This document shows positions 16,552 to 25,197 of a stretch of DNA of 64,000 nucleotides, piece after piece. Numbering within the stretch: the first letter of the stretch is position 1; every line of letters starts with the position of its first letter. The stretch lies in the NCBI RefSeq assembly GCF_006120725.1, contig NZ_SWMU01000001.1, positions 682,001 to 746,000 of the forward strand, given 5' to 3'. The notes below the pieces were generated by a model. That model made no database searches and was not told the DNA's origin. It saw only the letters and a list, made by a program, of their open reading frames with translations. A program made the translations under genes and the position numbers. Origin of the DNA: Mesohalobacter halotolerans (lineage in GTDB: Bacteria; Bacteroidota; Bacteroidia; Flavobacteriales; Flavobacteriaceae).

Positions 16552-17934
16552 TTAATAAAAAAACGCTTCTATAAACACAAACAAGCCACATCCTGCAATA
16601 AATCCGAGGAAAGCCAACCACGACACTTTTTTGAGATACCAGATGAAATCAATTTTTTCCATGCCCATAGCAGCAACCCCAGCAGCAGAACCAATCACAA
16701 GTAAACTTCCACCAGTACCAGCAGAGTAAGCAATAAAGTGCCAAATCGGGCTATCTGAAGGAAAATCGTACATGCCCATAGATGCGGCAACAAGTGGCAC
16801 ATTATCAAGCACAGAAGACATCATGCCAAGCAGGATTATAACAATATCCATAGATGGAATGGCATTGGATACAGATTCGGCGGCATATCTTAAACTCCCG
16901 ACCGCTTGACCATCTATTTCACCAATCACAAGACTTTCTAAAGCTCCTACAGCTAGGAGAATACCCAAAAAGAATAATATGCTTGAGAACTCAATTTTGG
17001 ATAAAGCTTTGTGTGTTGAATACCTAAATTTATCTTTTCGACTGATGTTTTTTTCTGGTTTTACATATTCTGACACCAACCAGACCATAGCTAAACTAAA
17101 CATCATCCCCAAATAGGGCGGCAAGCCTGTAATCACTTTAAAAACAGGTACAAAAGCAATACCTAAAAGGCCTACAATGAGCATGGTTCGACTACTTAAC
17201 AGGCGTTCTGCATCTTCGTCAATTATCATTTCCTTACGCATGGCATAACCTCTAAAGGGTTTGAGTTTGGTCGCGATAAAAAACGGTACTATAAAACAAA
17301 CTATGGAAGGCAAAACTACATATTCTGTTAAGCCGATGGCTGAAACTTTATCACCAATCCAGAGCATTGTGGTGGTGACATCGCCAATTGGAGACCATGC
17401 ACCACCAGCGTTTGCTGCAATGATCATCATACTGGCATACCAGATCCGGTATTTTCTTCGAACTAAAATTTTACGTAATAAGGCCACAAGAATTATAATT
17501 GCAGTAAGGTTATCAATAATAGCAGATAGTATAAAGGCTAAAATACCTAAAGTCCACAATAGGTGTTTTTTATTTTTGGCCTTTATAAACTTTTTGATGA
17601 TGCCAAACCCTCGATGTAAATCAATTATTTCGACTATGGTCATGGCACCAATCAGGAAGAATAAAATCTCACCAGTTTTACTAAAATGGTGCATCAAAAT
17701 TTTCTTAAACCCATATTGTTCTGTTTCAATATCAGAATTGGATTTGAGGACATCAAAGACTTCTCCATATTGATTGATCACAGAAACCCAACCTTCATTA
17801 AAACCAAAGGCTAAAATAGCCCACATCAATGTGGCCATAAGGAGTGCTGGTACAGCTTTATCTAAATGTAAGCTATGCTCTAAAGTAATAGAAACATAGC
17901 CCAATACAAAAACGACTAAAAGGAAAGTTATCAT
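16552..17934 (-). CDS. nhaD: Na+/H+ antiporter NhaD
   Basis: A 460-residue ion-transporter-superfamily protein with about 12 membrane helices. Diagnostic segments include IDNLTAIIILVALLRKIL, NAGGAWSPIGDVTTTMLWIG and SSVLDNVPLVAASMGMY, which carry the charged and polar residues in broken helices of NhaD. It exports Na+ in exchange for protons and is common in marine bacteria. It starts 3 bp after the glutamate-type dehydrogenase stop, so both are probably on one mRNA. Confidence 0.92.
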   Translation of the reverse strand: MITFLLVVFVLGYVSITLEHSLHLDKAVPALLMATLMWAILAFGFNEGWVSVINQYGEVFDVLKSNSDIETEQYGFKKILMHHFSKTGEILFFLIGAMTIVEIIDLHRGFGIIKKFIKAKNKKHLLWTLGILAFILSAIIDNLTAIIILVALLRKILVRRKYRIWYASMMIIAANAGGAWSPIGDVTTTMLWIGDKVSAIGLTEYVVLPSIVCFIVPFFIATKLKPFRGYAMRKEMIIDEDAERLLSSRTMLIVGLLGIAFVPVFKVITGLPPYLGMMFSLAMVWLVSEYVKPEKNISRKDKFRYSTHKALSKIEFSSILFFLGILLAVGALESLVIGEIDGQAVGSLRYAAESVSNAIPSMDIVIILLGMMSSVLDNVPLVAASMGMYDFPSDSPIWHFIAYSAGTGGSLLVIGSAAGVAAMGMEKIDFIWYLKKVSWLAFLGFIAGCGLFVFIEAFFY

Positions 17935-17937
17935 CTG

Positions 17938-19164
17938 TTATAGAAGTTCGTTTAAAGCGATTTCAAAAGCTGTTCGACTAATGTTGAATTTCGAGTCATT
18001 GTGATTATAAGTATTTTGTATCGCATTTCTTATCGTGATAGAAGTATCGTTAAAAATAGATTCATCAGTCATTTGGACACGTCTTTCCATAAAATAAGCA
18101 AACACACGAGCCATTCCACAATTGGCAATAAAATCAGGGATTAAACTTACCCGAGCATCGGTATATTCCATGATAGGACCAAAGAATATTTCTTTATCTG
18201 CAAAAGGGACATTAGCACCAGAAGAAATAACTTCAACGCCATTATCTATTAAAGTATCGATTTGAGATTTTGAAACCAATCTTGAGGCGGCACAAGGGGC
18301 AAATATTTCAGCTGGTATTTTCCAGATGTTTTCATTGATTTCTTCAAAGGGTATTAGATTTTCAGCATATAATGTGTTACCATCTTTATTTAAAAACAAA
18401 GTTTTAATATCTTCATAGTCAAATCCGTTTTCGTTGATTACTCCACCAACGCGATCTATTATACCCACAATTTTTGCCCCCATTTTTGAGAGATAAAAAG
18501 CTGCTGCAGAGCCTACATTTCCAAAACCCTGAATGATAGCACGCTTGCCCTTGACCTTACCACCATATATATCATAATAATATTTGATAGATTCAGCCAC
18601 ACCATAGCCTGTAATCATATCGGCAACAGTGTATTTTTGACTTAAGTCTGGCGAGTAATCTGCATTTTCTAAAACTTTTATGACGCCATGTCTCAATTGA
18701 CCAATACGGTTAATTTTATCGGCTTCTGTAGGTTGAAAGTGTCCAGAAAAAACGCCTTCTTGAGGATGCCATACGCCGCATTGTTCTGTGATGGGAATGA
18801 CTTCGTGAATTTCGTCAACGTTTAAATCGCCACCCGTGCCGTAATATTGTTTTAATAAAGGTGAAACTGCTTTATACCAGCGTTCCAAAACACCGCGCTT
18901 TCTCGGGTCGTTTGGGTCAAAATTGATACCGGACTTGGCACCGCCTATTTTAGGGCCGGACACCGTAAATTTGACTTCCATAGTTTTGGCGAGAGAAACC
19001 ACTTCATTTCTATCTAGACCTTGTCGCATTCTCGTCCCACCACCGGCAGCACCACCACGTAAAGAATTGATGACTGTCCAGCCTTCGGCTTCCGTTTCGG
19101 GATCATTCCAATGAAATACAATTTCGGGTTCTTTATTTTCGTAGGTTTTGAGAAGGTCTTTCAT
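17938..19164 (-). CDS. Glu/Leu/Phe/Val dehydrogenase
   Basis: A 408-residue NAD(P)-dependent amino acid dehydrogenase that oxidatively deaminates an amino acid or makes it by reductive amination. The N-terminal dimerisation and catalytic domain has the glycine-rich GGAAGGGTRM and the catalytic-lysine segment GPKIGGAKSGI (Lys77). The Rossmann domain has GFGNVGSAAAFYL near 221. NCGMARVFAYFMERR near the C-terminus matches flavobacterial annotations as Glu/Leu dehydrogenase. Substrate choice cannot be set from the sequence. A TATATTTG promoter box lies 33-40 bp upstream. Confidence 0.88.
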   Translation of the reverse strand: MKDLLKTYENKEPEIVFHWNDPETEAEGWTVINSLRGGAAGGGTRMRQGLDRNEVVSLAKTMEVKFTVSGPKIGGAKSGINFDPNDPRKRGVLERWYKAVSPLLKQYYGTGGDLNVDEIHEVIPITEQCGVWHPQEGVFSGHFQPTEADKINRIGQLRHGVIKVLENADYSPDLSQKYTVADMITGYGVAESIKYYYDIYGGKVKGKRAIIQGFGNVGSAAAFYLSKMGAKIVGIIDRVGGVINENGFDYEDIKTLFLNKDGNTLYAENLIPFEEINENIWKIPAEIFAPCAASRLVSKSQIDTLIDNGVEVISSGANVPFADKEIFFGPIMEYTDARVSLIPDFIANCGMARVFAYFMERRVQMTDESIFNDTSITIRNAIQNTYNHNDSKFNISRTAFEIALNELL

Positions 19165-19196
19165 ATTTTGTAAAATCTATTTCTAAAAAATATGCA

Positions 19197-19204
19197 CAAA
19201 TATA
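19197..19204 (-). promoter_or_regulatory. -7 promoter element for the dehydrogenase-nhaD unit
   Basis: The minus strand reads TATATTTG, matching TAnnTTTG. The start of transcription would be near 19190, about 26 nt before ATG 19164. Confidence 0.45.
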
Positions 19205-19258
19205 AGCTAAGCACTTAAGTTAGTTTTTGATTTGGAGTATAAAATTTATTTATGCGCG

Positions 19259-20326
19259 TTATAGTTTAAAAACCTTACCCGAACTATGATCTTTTTTGGC
19301 TCCTGTAACCGATTTTAAAACATTATTTTCTCCTCTATATCTTAAAACCCCAAGCAACCCAAAAATTAAAGCTTCTTTGTAGTCAATAATTTTGGGATTT
19401 GGAATATGAATTTCTATATCTGAAGCATATTTTTTTAAACATTCAATTAAATAATCGTGATAAGCTCCACCACCGGTAATCAAAACTTGAGCATTTCTTA
19501 CTTTTAAAGCTTTAGAAATTTGATAGGCGATATGATGTGTTAAGGTATTTAAAATATCTTCATTAGAGATTTTAAAGGATTCAATCTCTGGCAGGAGTTC
19601 TTTTTCTAGCCATTCTACACCTAAAGATTTTGGTGGTGTTGTTTTTTTATAAAAGTCTAAAGCGTTTAATTGTGCAAAAAGGTCTTGTTGGCATAGACCT
19701 TGGAAGGCAATTTTGCCTTTATCATCATATTCAACACCAAATTTTTCTGCATATAAATTAAGGATTTTATTGGCTGGACAAATATCATAGGCTAATCTGT
19801 CGTTTCCCTGCTGATATGAAATATTGACAAAACCACCAATATTGAGACAGTAGTCATAATCACCAAATAGCAACTCATCCCCAATAGGTACCAAAGGCGC
19901 TCCTTGACCACCGAGAGCCACATCAGCTGTTCTAAAATCGCAAACTACAGTTTTTTGGATGAGTTGACTTAATATTTCAAGGTTGCCAATTTGATAAGTC
20001 CATCCTTTTTCGGGTTGATGCCTGATGGTGTGGCCGTGTGAACAAACCATATCTATTTCATCAGGTTTATCCATAAATTTTAAAATAAACTGACTTAATA
20101 GCTTACAGTATTTTTCATCTAAAATCTTAATATTCTTTTTTGGTAATTTATGAGCGTGTTCTAGATTTTTTTTCCATTCAGATTCATAAGAAATGGTTTG
20201 AGTTTTCAAAATCTTATACGACCAGTTATTTTGATGATAAAAAAAATCAACCTCACATAAATCTACACCATCAAGTGACGTTCCACTCATTACACCAATG
20301 GCCCGATATCTGTTTTGCTCTAGCAT
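19259..20326 (-). CDS. anmK: Anhydro-N-acetylmuramic acid kinase
   Basis: A 355-residue sugar kinase that phosphorylates and opens 1,6-anhydro-MurNAc to MurNAc-6-P in peptidoglycan recycling. The ATP-binding GVMSGTSLDGVDL is at 12-24. CSHGHTIRHQPEKGWTYQIG, DFRTADVALGGQGAPLVP, LNIGGFVNIS and ITGGGAYHDYLIE are all diagnostic. It is divergent from rnpA and appears monocistronic. Confidence 0.94.
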   Translation of the reverse strand: MLEQNRYRAIGVMSGTSLDGVDLCEVDFFYHQNNWSYKILKTQTISYESEWKKNLEHAHKLPKKNIKILDEKYCKLLSQFILKFMDKPDEIDMVCSHGHTIRHQPEKGWTYQIGNLEILSQLIQKTVVCDFRTADVALGGQGAPLVPIGDELLFGDYDYCLNIGGFVNISYQQGNDRLAYDICPANKILNLYAEKFGVEYDDKGKIAFQGLCQQDLFAQLNALDFYKKTTPPKSLGVEWLEKELLPEIESFKISNEDILNTLTHHIAYQISKALKVRNAQVLITGGGAYHDYLIECLKKYASDIEIHIPNPKIIDYKEALIFGLLGVLRYRGENNVLKSVTGAKKDHSSGKVFKL

Positions 20327-20418
20327 TGTTTTGACATCTAATATTACAGTAAAAATAAAACTTTAAAAAGCAATAGGCTTTTGTAAAACATAAATTTTAA
20401 AATGTATAATTTTACGGC

Positions 20419-20772
20419 ATGAATTACAAGTTTCCAAAATCTGAAAAACTACGATTGAAACGTCATATAGAGAGGCTTTTTAAAAGCGGTAAAACCACAA
20501 AAAACTCACCGCTAAGCCTAAAATATTTAAAATTTGAGGAGTCAGGAACTAACCTTTGTGGCGTAAGTGTGCCCAAACGAAAATTTAAAAAGGCGGTTGA
20601 CAGGAACCGTATTAAACGACAGATGCGCGAAGCTTACAGACTGCATAAGCATTTAATTGTTAAAGATAAAACTCATTTTCATATGATGTTTGTATATTCA
20701 ACTTCTGAAAAATTAACCTATCAAGAGGTTGAAAAAGCCTTGATAACATTGTTGAAAGAGATGACTAGATGA
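20419..20772 (+). CDS. rnpA: Ribonuclease P protein component
   Basis: A 117-residue basic protein that binds the RNase P RNA and helps process tRNA 5' ends. The RNR signature KKAVDRNRIKRQMREAYR is at about 55-72, preceded by SLKYLKFEESGTNLCGVSVPKRKF (parts SLKYLKF and GVSVPKR). The start follows a TATAATTTTAC stretch within 10 bases, a near-match to the flavobacterial -7 box, so the leader is probably very short. rpmH is not adjacent, unlike in many bacteria. Confidence 0.93.
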   Translation: MNYKFPKSEKLRLKRHIERLFKSGKTTKNSPLSLKYLKFEESGTNLCGVSVPKRKFKKAVDRNRIKRQMREAYRLHKHLIVKDKTHFHMMFVYSTSEKLTYQEVEKALITLLKEMTR

Positions 20773-20773
20773 G

Positions 20774-20812
20774 ATTCTGAACAAATGCTCCTTTCGTCGC
20801 ATTTTTCAGAAT
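20774..20812 (+). terminator. Long hairpin after rnpA
   Basis: ATTCTGA (20774-20780) pairs with TCAGAAT (20806-20812), with an inner AAATG/CATTT pairing. It lies two bases after the rnpA stop. The T-rich tract is inside the hairpin rather than after it, so it could be a terminator or a dispersed REP-like element. Confidence 0.4.
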
Positions 20813-20939
20813 GACATAGTAAACCATAGGGTTAATGTAATTATGGAACAATATATTAATGTAATAATTTGTAATGTGATAATTTGAAAATTTAGTAACA
20901 GCAACCACATTGACAATTGAATCCACAGATATAAATGCC

Positions 20940-20965
20940 GTTCATTAAGTGCAGTCGAAATGAAC
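20940..20965. repeat. Small perfect inverted repeat
   Basis: GTTCATT (20940-20946) and AATGAAC (20959-20965) flank AAGTGCAGTCGA. It lies 31 bp before the second S41 protease start. It resembles fragments of dispersed flavobacterial repeats; an operator role is also possible. Confidence 0.35.
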
Positions 20966-20995
20966 AACAACATCAGTAGAAATTAATAAAGAACT

Positions 20996-22615
20996 ATGAA
21001 AAAACTAAAATACATACTACTTATAGCAATATCAGTTGTAATACTAAGCAGTTACACAATGTATCGTTCTGATTTTTTTGAAATTGCTAAGCAAATAGAA
21101 ATTTTTACAGCTTTATACAAGGAAATCAATATGAATTATGTCGATGAGGTCAACCCAGCTGAACTTATGAATACGGCGATTACCAAAATGTTAACCGATT
21201 TAGACCCTTACACCAACTTTTATAACGAACAAGACGTAGAAGACGCTAGAATTCAAAAATCAGCCAATTATGCTAATCTAGGCTTAGAGCTTAAAAGCCA
21301 TCATGATAAAGTCATTATAACCAATTTGTTAAAAGACTTTGCTGCTGACCAAGCAGGGTTAAAATTAGGCGATGAAATCCTTAAAATTGACAACTCTCCC
21401 GTAAGTGATTATAAAAATAATTTAGGCGAAGTCCTAAACGGCGCACCAAACACTAGTGTAAAGCTAGAAATAAAACGAGAAAATCAAACTCAAGTCATCA
21501 CCCTAAAACGCGTTTTGAGCAAGCCATCTGCTGTGCCATTTTACGGTATGGCCAATGACAAAACAGGATTTATTGTTTTGAGTCAATTTACGAGAACAGC
21601 CTCAAAAGATGTTGGCTTAGCCGTGCTTGAATTAAAAGAACAAGGCGCAGAACAATTGATTTTAGATTTGCGCAACAACCCTGGTGGTTTACTTTCAGAA
21701 GCCGTAAATGTGAGTAATATTTTTGTCCCCAAAGACCAGCTCATCGTTTATACCAAATCTCAAATAGAAAACTACAATGCGAACTACGCTACAAGACGCG
21801 AACCAATAGATACTGAAATTCCATTGGTGGTTTTAATTAATGACAAAAGCGCTTCTGCAAGCGAAATAGTTTCAGGTAGCTTACAAGATTTAGACCGCGC
21901 TGTGATTGTCGGTGCTAGAAGTTTTGGTAAAGGTTTGGTGCAAAGACCAAAACCCTTAAAATACGGCACACAAGTCAAAATCACAATCTCAAGATATTTT
22001 CTACCTAGTGGACGTGGCATTCAGGCTTTAGATTATGAAAACGGAAAATCGATTAGGAAATCTATTGAAAATTCAACTGCATTTCAAACCCAAAATGGAC
22101 GAACAGTTTATGATGGTGGCGGAATTAAGCCCGACATCAAGGTAGAAGCGGAAGAAATTAGCGATTTTACACAAACTTTGATTGATGACTTAATCCTATT
22201 TGATTTTTCTACTCATTTTGCCAATAAAAACCCAAACTTGGACTGGAAAACTTTTGAAGTTGATACTAAAGTTTTTGACCAGTTTTTAGATTATGTAAAA
22301 ACTAGAGATTACGAGCCCAAAATCAAAACAGATGAGTCTGTTGAAGCCTTAGTCAAGTCTGCCAAATCTGATAATTTTGATCCAAAATTTATCAAAACAC
22401 TCAATGACTTGAAGTCTGAGATAAAAGATGAAAAAAACCAATTATTTCAGACTTATAAATCTCAAATTTCGGCTTTAATTTCAGACCAAATCATTAAACA
22501 TTATGCTTATAATCAAGGTGTATATCAACATAATTTAGAAAAAGCTGAAGTGGTAAAAAAAGCTGTTAAAATTTTATCCGATAAAAGCCAATACAATTCA
22601 ATATTGAAACCTTAA
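20996..22615 (+). CDS. S41 C-terminal processing peptidase (second paralogue)
   Basis: A 539-residue envelope protease with an N-terminal membrane anchor (about 5-22), a PDZ domain at about 85-165 and the S41 core. The dyad is Ser287 (KSASASEIV) and Lys312 (SFGKGLVQ), again 25 residues apart. The substrate-binding LDLRNNPGGLL is at 223-233. The C-terminal ~120 residues form a Lys-rich helical region. The first residue of the DksA-like gene overlaps its stop (TAATG), suggesting translational coupling. Confidence 0.92.
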   Translation: MKKLKYILLIAISVVILSSYTMYRSDFFEIAKQIEIFTALYKEINMNYVDEVNPAELMNTAITKMLTDLDPYTNFYNEQDVEDARIQKSANYANLGLELKSHHDKVIITNLLKDFAADQAGLKLGDEILKIDNSPVSDYKNNLGEVLNGAPNTSVKLEIKRENQTQVITLKRVLSKPSAVPFYGMANDKTGFIVLSQFTRTASKDVGLAVLELKEQGAEQLILDLRNNPGGLLSEAVNVSNIFVPKDQLIVYTKSQIENYNANYATRREPIDTEIPLVVLINDKSASASEIVSGSLQDLDRAVIVGARSFGKGLVQRPKPLKYGTQVKITISRYFLPSGRGIQALDYENGKSIRKSIENSTAFQTQNGRTVYDGGGIKPDIKVEAEEISDFTQTLIDDLILFDFSTHFANKNPNLDWKTFEVDTKVFDQFLDYVKTRDYEPKIKTDESVEALVKSAKSDNFDPKFIKTLNDLKSEIKDEKNQLFQTYKSQISALISDQIIKHYAYNQGVYQHNLEKAEVVKKAVKILSDKSQYNSILKP

Positions 22616-22947
22616 TGGACAAGCAAGCAATAAAAAAACAACTGGATAAAGAAATAGAACGACTCCAAAAACAAATTGAAAATTACAAGGCGTTAACCAA
22701 ACCCATAGCGCCAGAAAATGCTATCGGACGGGTTTCTAGAATGGATGCCATTAACAACAAAAGCGTTTTAGAAAATGCTTTGAGAAAAGCAGAGCAACGC
22801 TATAACGCTATGCTAAAAGTTTATGATAGAATAAATGACAAAGACTTTGGGATTTGTGCTAAATGTCACGATAAAATACCACTGCAACGCTTAATGATTA
22901 TGCCCGAAAGTCGGTTTTGTGTTAAATGTGCAGAAAATGGATTTTAA
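22615..22947 (+). CDS. TraR/DksA-type C4 zinc-finger protein
   Basis: A 110-residue protein with an N-terminal coiled coil (about 5-70) and a C4 zinc finger. The finger has CAKC and, after LMIMPESRF, CVKC near the C-terminus. This architecture is that of DksA/TraR proteins, which enter the RNA polymerase secondary channel. It lacks the usual DksA tip residues I would expect (DxxDxA), so RNA polymerase binding is uncertain. It is coupled to the S41 protease stop. Confidence 0.82.
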   Translation: MDKQAIKKQLDKEIERLQKQIENYKALTKPIAPENAIGRVSRMDAINNKSVLENALRKAEQRYNAMLKVYDRINDKDFGICAKCHDKIPLQRLMIMPESRFCVKCAENGF

Positions 22948-22986
22948 CCAACCATTTTTTAAATTTTATAAAACAAAAAAATTAAC

Positions 22987-22994
22987 TAAATTTG
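22987..22994 (+). promoter_or_regulatory. -7 promoter element, leaderless antitoxin transcript
   Basis: TAAATTTG at 22987-22994 is an exact TAnnTTTG. The antitoxin ATG begins at 23000, just where transcription should start, so the mRNA is probably leaderless. Confidence 0.5.
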
Positions 22995-22999
22995 TTGAT

Positions 23000-23239
23000 A
23001 TGGAAACCATTGTCATACAAACCGATATCAAAAAAGCCAAAGCTATAAAACATTTTTTAGAGGCTTTTGATGTTTCTTTTTCATCAGAGGCTTCAGACAA
23101 ATCTACAAACTCTGAAAAAAGCCCTTACAATCCTGAATTTGTTAAAAAAATACGCGAGCGTCAAAAAAGCGCTAGAGAGGGTAATGTGGTAGAATATACT
23201 GAGGAGCTAAGAAAAGAGCTTTTTGGAGATAAAGATTAA
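23000..23239 (+). CDS. Putative antitoxin of a type II TA pair
   Basis: A 79-residue protein that starts METIVIQTDIKKAKAIKHFLEAFDV, here quoted as METIVIQTD and AKAIKHFLEAFDV. This is the pattern of small flavobacterial RelB/DUF2683-like antitoxins. The C-terminal half, NPEFVKKIRERQKSA to EYTEELRKELFG, resembles toxin-neutralising tails. A longer frame back to GTG 22919 overlaps the zinc-finger gene and starts before the promoter, so I reject it. A YoeB-like toxin follows 10 bp downstream, but that toxin is frameshifted. Confidence 0.7.
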   Translation: METIVIQTDIKKAKAIKHFLEAFDVSFSSEASDKSTNSEKSPYNPEFVKKIRERQKSAREGNVVEYTEELRKELFGDKD

Positions 23240-23249
23240 ATTTTAAACA

Positions 23250-23536
23250 ATGTCTTCATCTTTTAAATATCAAGTTATATTTGAAAAAAAAGCGTTGAAA
23301 GACATTAAAAAAAAAGTTTCTCAGGGAGAAAAAGTGACAAAAACAAACTTGAAAATTTCCTAGAAGAATTAAAAATTCATCCATATTCAGGATCTGGAAA
23401 CCCCGAACAACTCAAACATAACCTTTCAGGATTTTGGAGCAGACGATTAAATAAAAAAGACCGTTTGATTTACGAAATTATTGAAAAGCCGGATAAAAAA
23501 GTTGTCGTGATTTCAGCACTTGGCCATTATGAGTAA
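23250..23536 (+). pseudogene. YoeB/RelE-family toxin, frameshifted
   Basis: The ATG frame reads MSSSFKYQVIFEKKALKDIK and then KKVSQGEKVTKTNLKIS followed by TAG. A shift at the A5 run at 23339-23343 restores NKLENFLEELKIHPYSG and then a full YoeB-type end: SGFWSRRLNKKDRLIYEI and VVVISALGHYE. Adding one A (A6) gives an intact 95-residue protein. WSRR, the RLIYE strand and the GHYE end include the residues of the mRNA-interferase active site. The gene therefore looks inactivated by a one-base loss in a homopolymer, unless this is a sequencing error. Confidence 0.8.
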
Positions 23537-23671
23537 TAATATTTTTAGTTGTTAATGTCTTAATCATCTTAATTCACATCACTATACCAAAATTCATCAA
23601 TATATAAAATATTCATGAATGCCCTCTGAGCTGTTTTTTATTTTATGATATTTGCATAAAATATTTTGACT

Positions 23672-25192
23672 ATGAATACATCGGTTAGAGTCAGGTTTGC
23701 ACCAAGTCCAACCGGACCACTACATATTGGAGGTTTACGCACAGCCCTTTACAATTATTTATTTGCCAAAAAACACAGTGGTCAATTCATTTTGAGAATT
23801 GAAGACACCGACCAGTCACGTTATGTAGAAGGTGCTGAACAATACATCAAAGAGGCCTTAGACTGGAGTGGCTTAACTTTAGACGAAAGTCCTGATAATC
23901 CCGGTGAATTTGGTCCCTATAGGCAAAGCGAAAGACAACATATTTATGGGCAATACGCACAAAAACTCATTGACTCAGGTCACGCTTATTATGCATTTGA
24001 TACCGCTGAAGAACTCGATAAACTCAGAAAAGAACGTGAAAGCAAAGGCGAAACTTTTACCTACAACTCTCAAAACCGAACGCATCTCAACAATAGCTTA
24101 AACCTTTCTGAAGAGGAGTGTCAAAAATTGATAGATGGAGGTCAACCTTATGTGATTCGCTTTAAAATGCCTATGGCTAAGCAATTGCTAATCAGTGATA
24201 TCATTAGAGGAAATATTCAAGTCAGAACGGATGCACTAGATGATAAGATATTATTTAAAAGCGATGGCATGCCAACCTATCACTTGGCTAATATTGTAGA
24301 TGATCACTTAATGAAAATCACCCATGTGATTCGTGGTGAAGAATGGCTACCGTCATTGGCTTTACATATTTTACTTTACGACGCCTTGGGTTGGGAGCCA
24401 CCGGAGTTTGCACACTTGCCTTTGATTTTAAAACCTAATGGTAAAGGTAAACTCAGCAAAAGAGATGGTGAAAAACATGGTTTTCCTGTATTTCCATTAG
24501 AGTGGAAAGACCCCAAATCAGGTCAAGTATCTGCAGGTTATCGCGAAGATTATTATTTGCCTGAAGCAGTCGTCAATATTTTAGCGCTTTTGGGATGGAA
24601 TGACACTTCAGATCAAGAAATTTTTAGTTTAAATGAACTTGTCGAAAAATTTGATTTAGCACGCGTTCATAAAGCTGGTGCTAAATTTGATCCTGAAAAA
24701 ACCGAATGGTTTCAGCATCAATACGTGCAAAGAGTCGATGAAGAGACCTTAGCTCATCAATTCCAACAATGGCTAAAAGGCCAAAAACAAATTGACAGTA
24801 AATTAGACTATATTAGGCACATCGTTCATATTTTAAAAGAACGCATCAATTTTGTTCCAGATTTTTGGAATGAAGGCTATTTCTTTTTTGAAGCGCCGAA
24901 AGATTTCAATTCAAAAGCCTCAAAGAAAGCATGGAAAAATGGAACATCAGAAATCATTTCAAACCTCAAAACATTAATTAGTGAGCAAAATGATTTTTCA
25001 AAAGACCATATTCAACCTGTGATTAAAAACTGGATTCAATCTCAAAACATTGGCTTCGGAAAAGTGATGCAGCCGCTTAGGCTTTCACTTGTAGGCGATA
25101 TGAAAGGTCCTGATGTCTTTGATATTATAACTTTACTTGGTAAGGATGAAGTCATAAAAAGATTAGAATTTGCTCAAAACACATTAAAATAA
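23672..25192 (+). CDS. gltX: Glutamyl-tRNA synthetase
   Basis: A 506-residue class I synthetase that charges tRNA-Glu. The HIGH-type motif is in FAPSPTGPLHIGGLRTALYN near residue 10, and the KMSKS-type motif is KLSKRDGEK near 260. The EDTDQSRYVEGAEQ block and the C-terminal anticodon-binding helices are present. I chose ATG 23672 (MNTSVRVRF) over a TTG six bases upstream. maeB follows after 5 bp on the same strand. Confidence 0.95.
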   Translation: MNTSVRVRFAPSPTGPLHIGGLRTALYNYLFAKKHSGQFILRIEDTDQSRYVEGAEQYIKEALDWSGLTLDESPDNPGEFGPYRQSERQHIYGQYAQKLIDSGHAYYAFDTAEELDKLRKERESKGETFTYNSQNRTHLNNSLNLSEEECQKLIDGGQPYVIRFKMPMAKQLLISDIIRGNIQVRTDALDDKILFKSDGMPTYHLANIVDDHLMKITHVIRGEEWLPSLALHILLYDALGWEPPEFAHLPLILKPNGKGKLSKRDGEKHGFPVFPLEWKDPKSGQVSAGYREDYYLPEAVVNILALLGWNDTSDQEIFSLNELVEKFDLARVHKAGAKFDPEKTEWFQHQYVQRVDEETLAHQFQQWLKGQKQIDSKLDYIRHIVHILKERINFVPDFWNEGYFFFEAPKDFNSKASKKAWKNGTSEIISNLKTLISEQNDFSKDHIQPVIKNWIQSQNIGFGKVMQPLRLSLVGDMKGPDVFDIITLLGKDEVIKRLEFAQNTLK

Positions 25193-25197
25193 AACCT

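Noticed and set aside
17261-17773. 170-codon plus-strand frame antisense to nhaD
   Set aside because: Shadow of a well-supported transporter gene.
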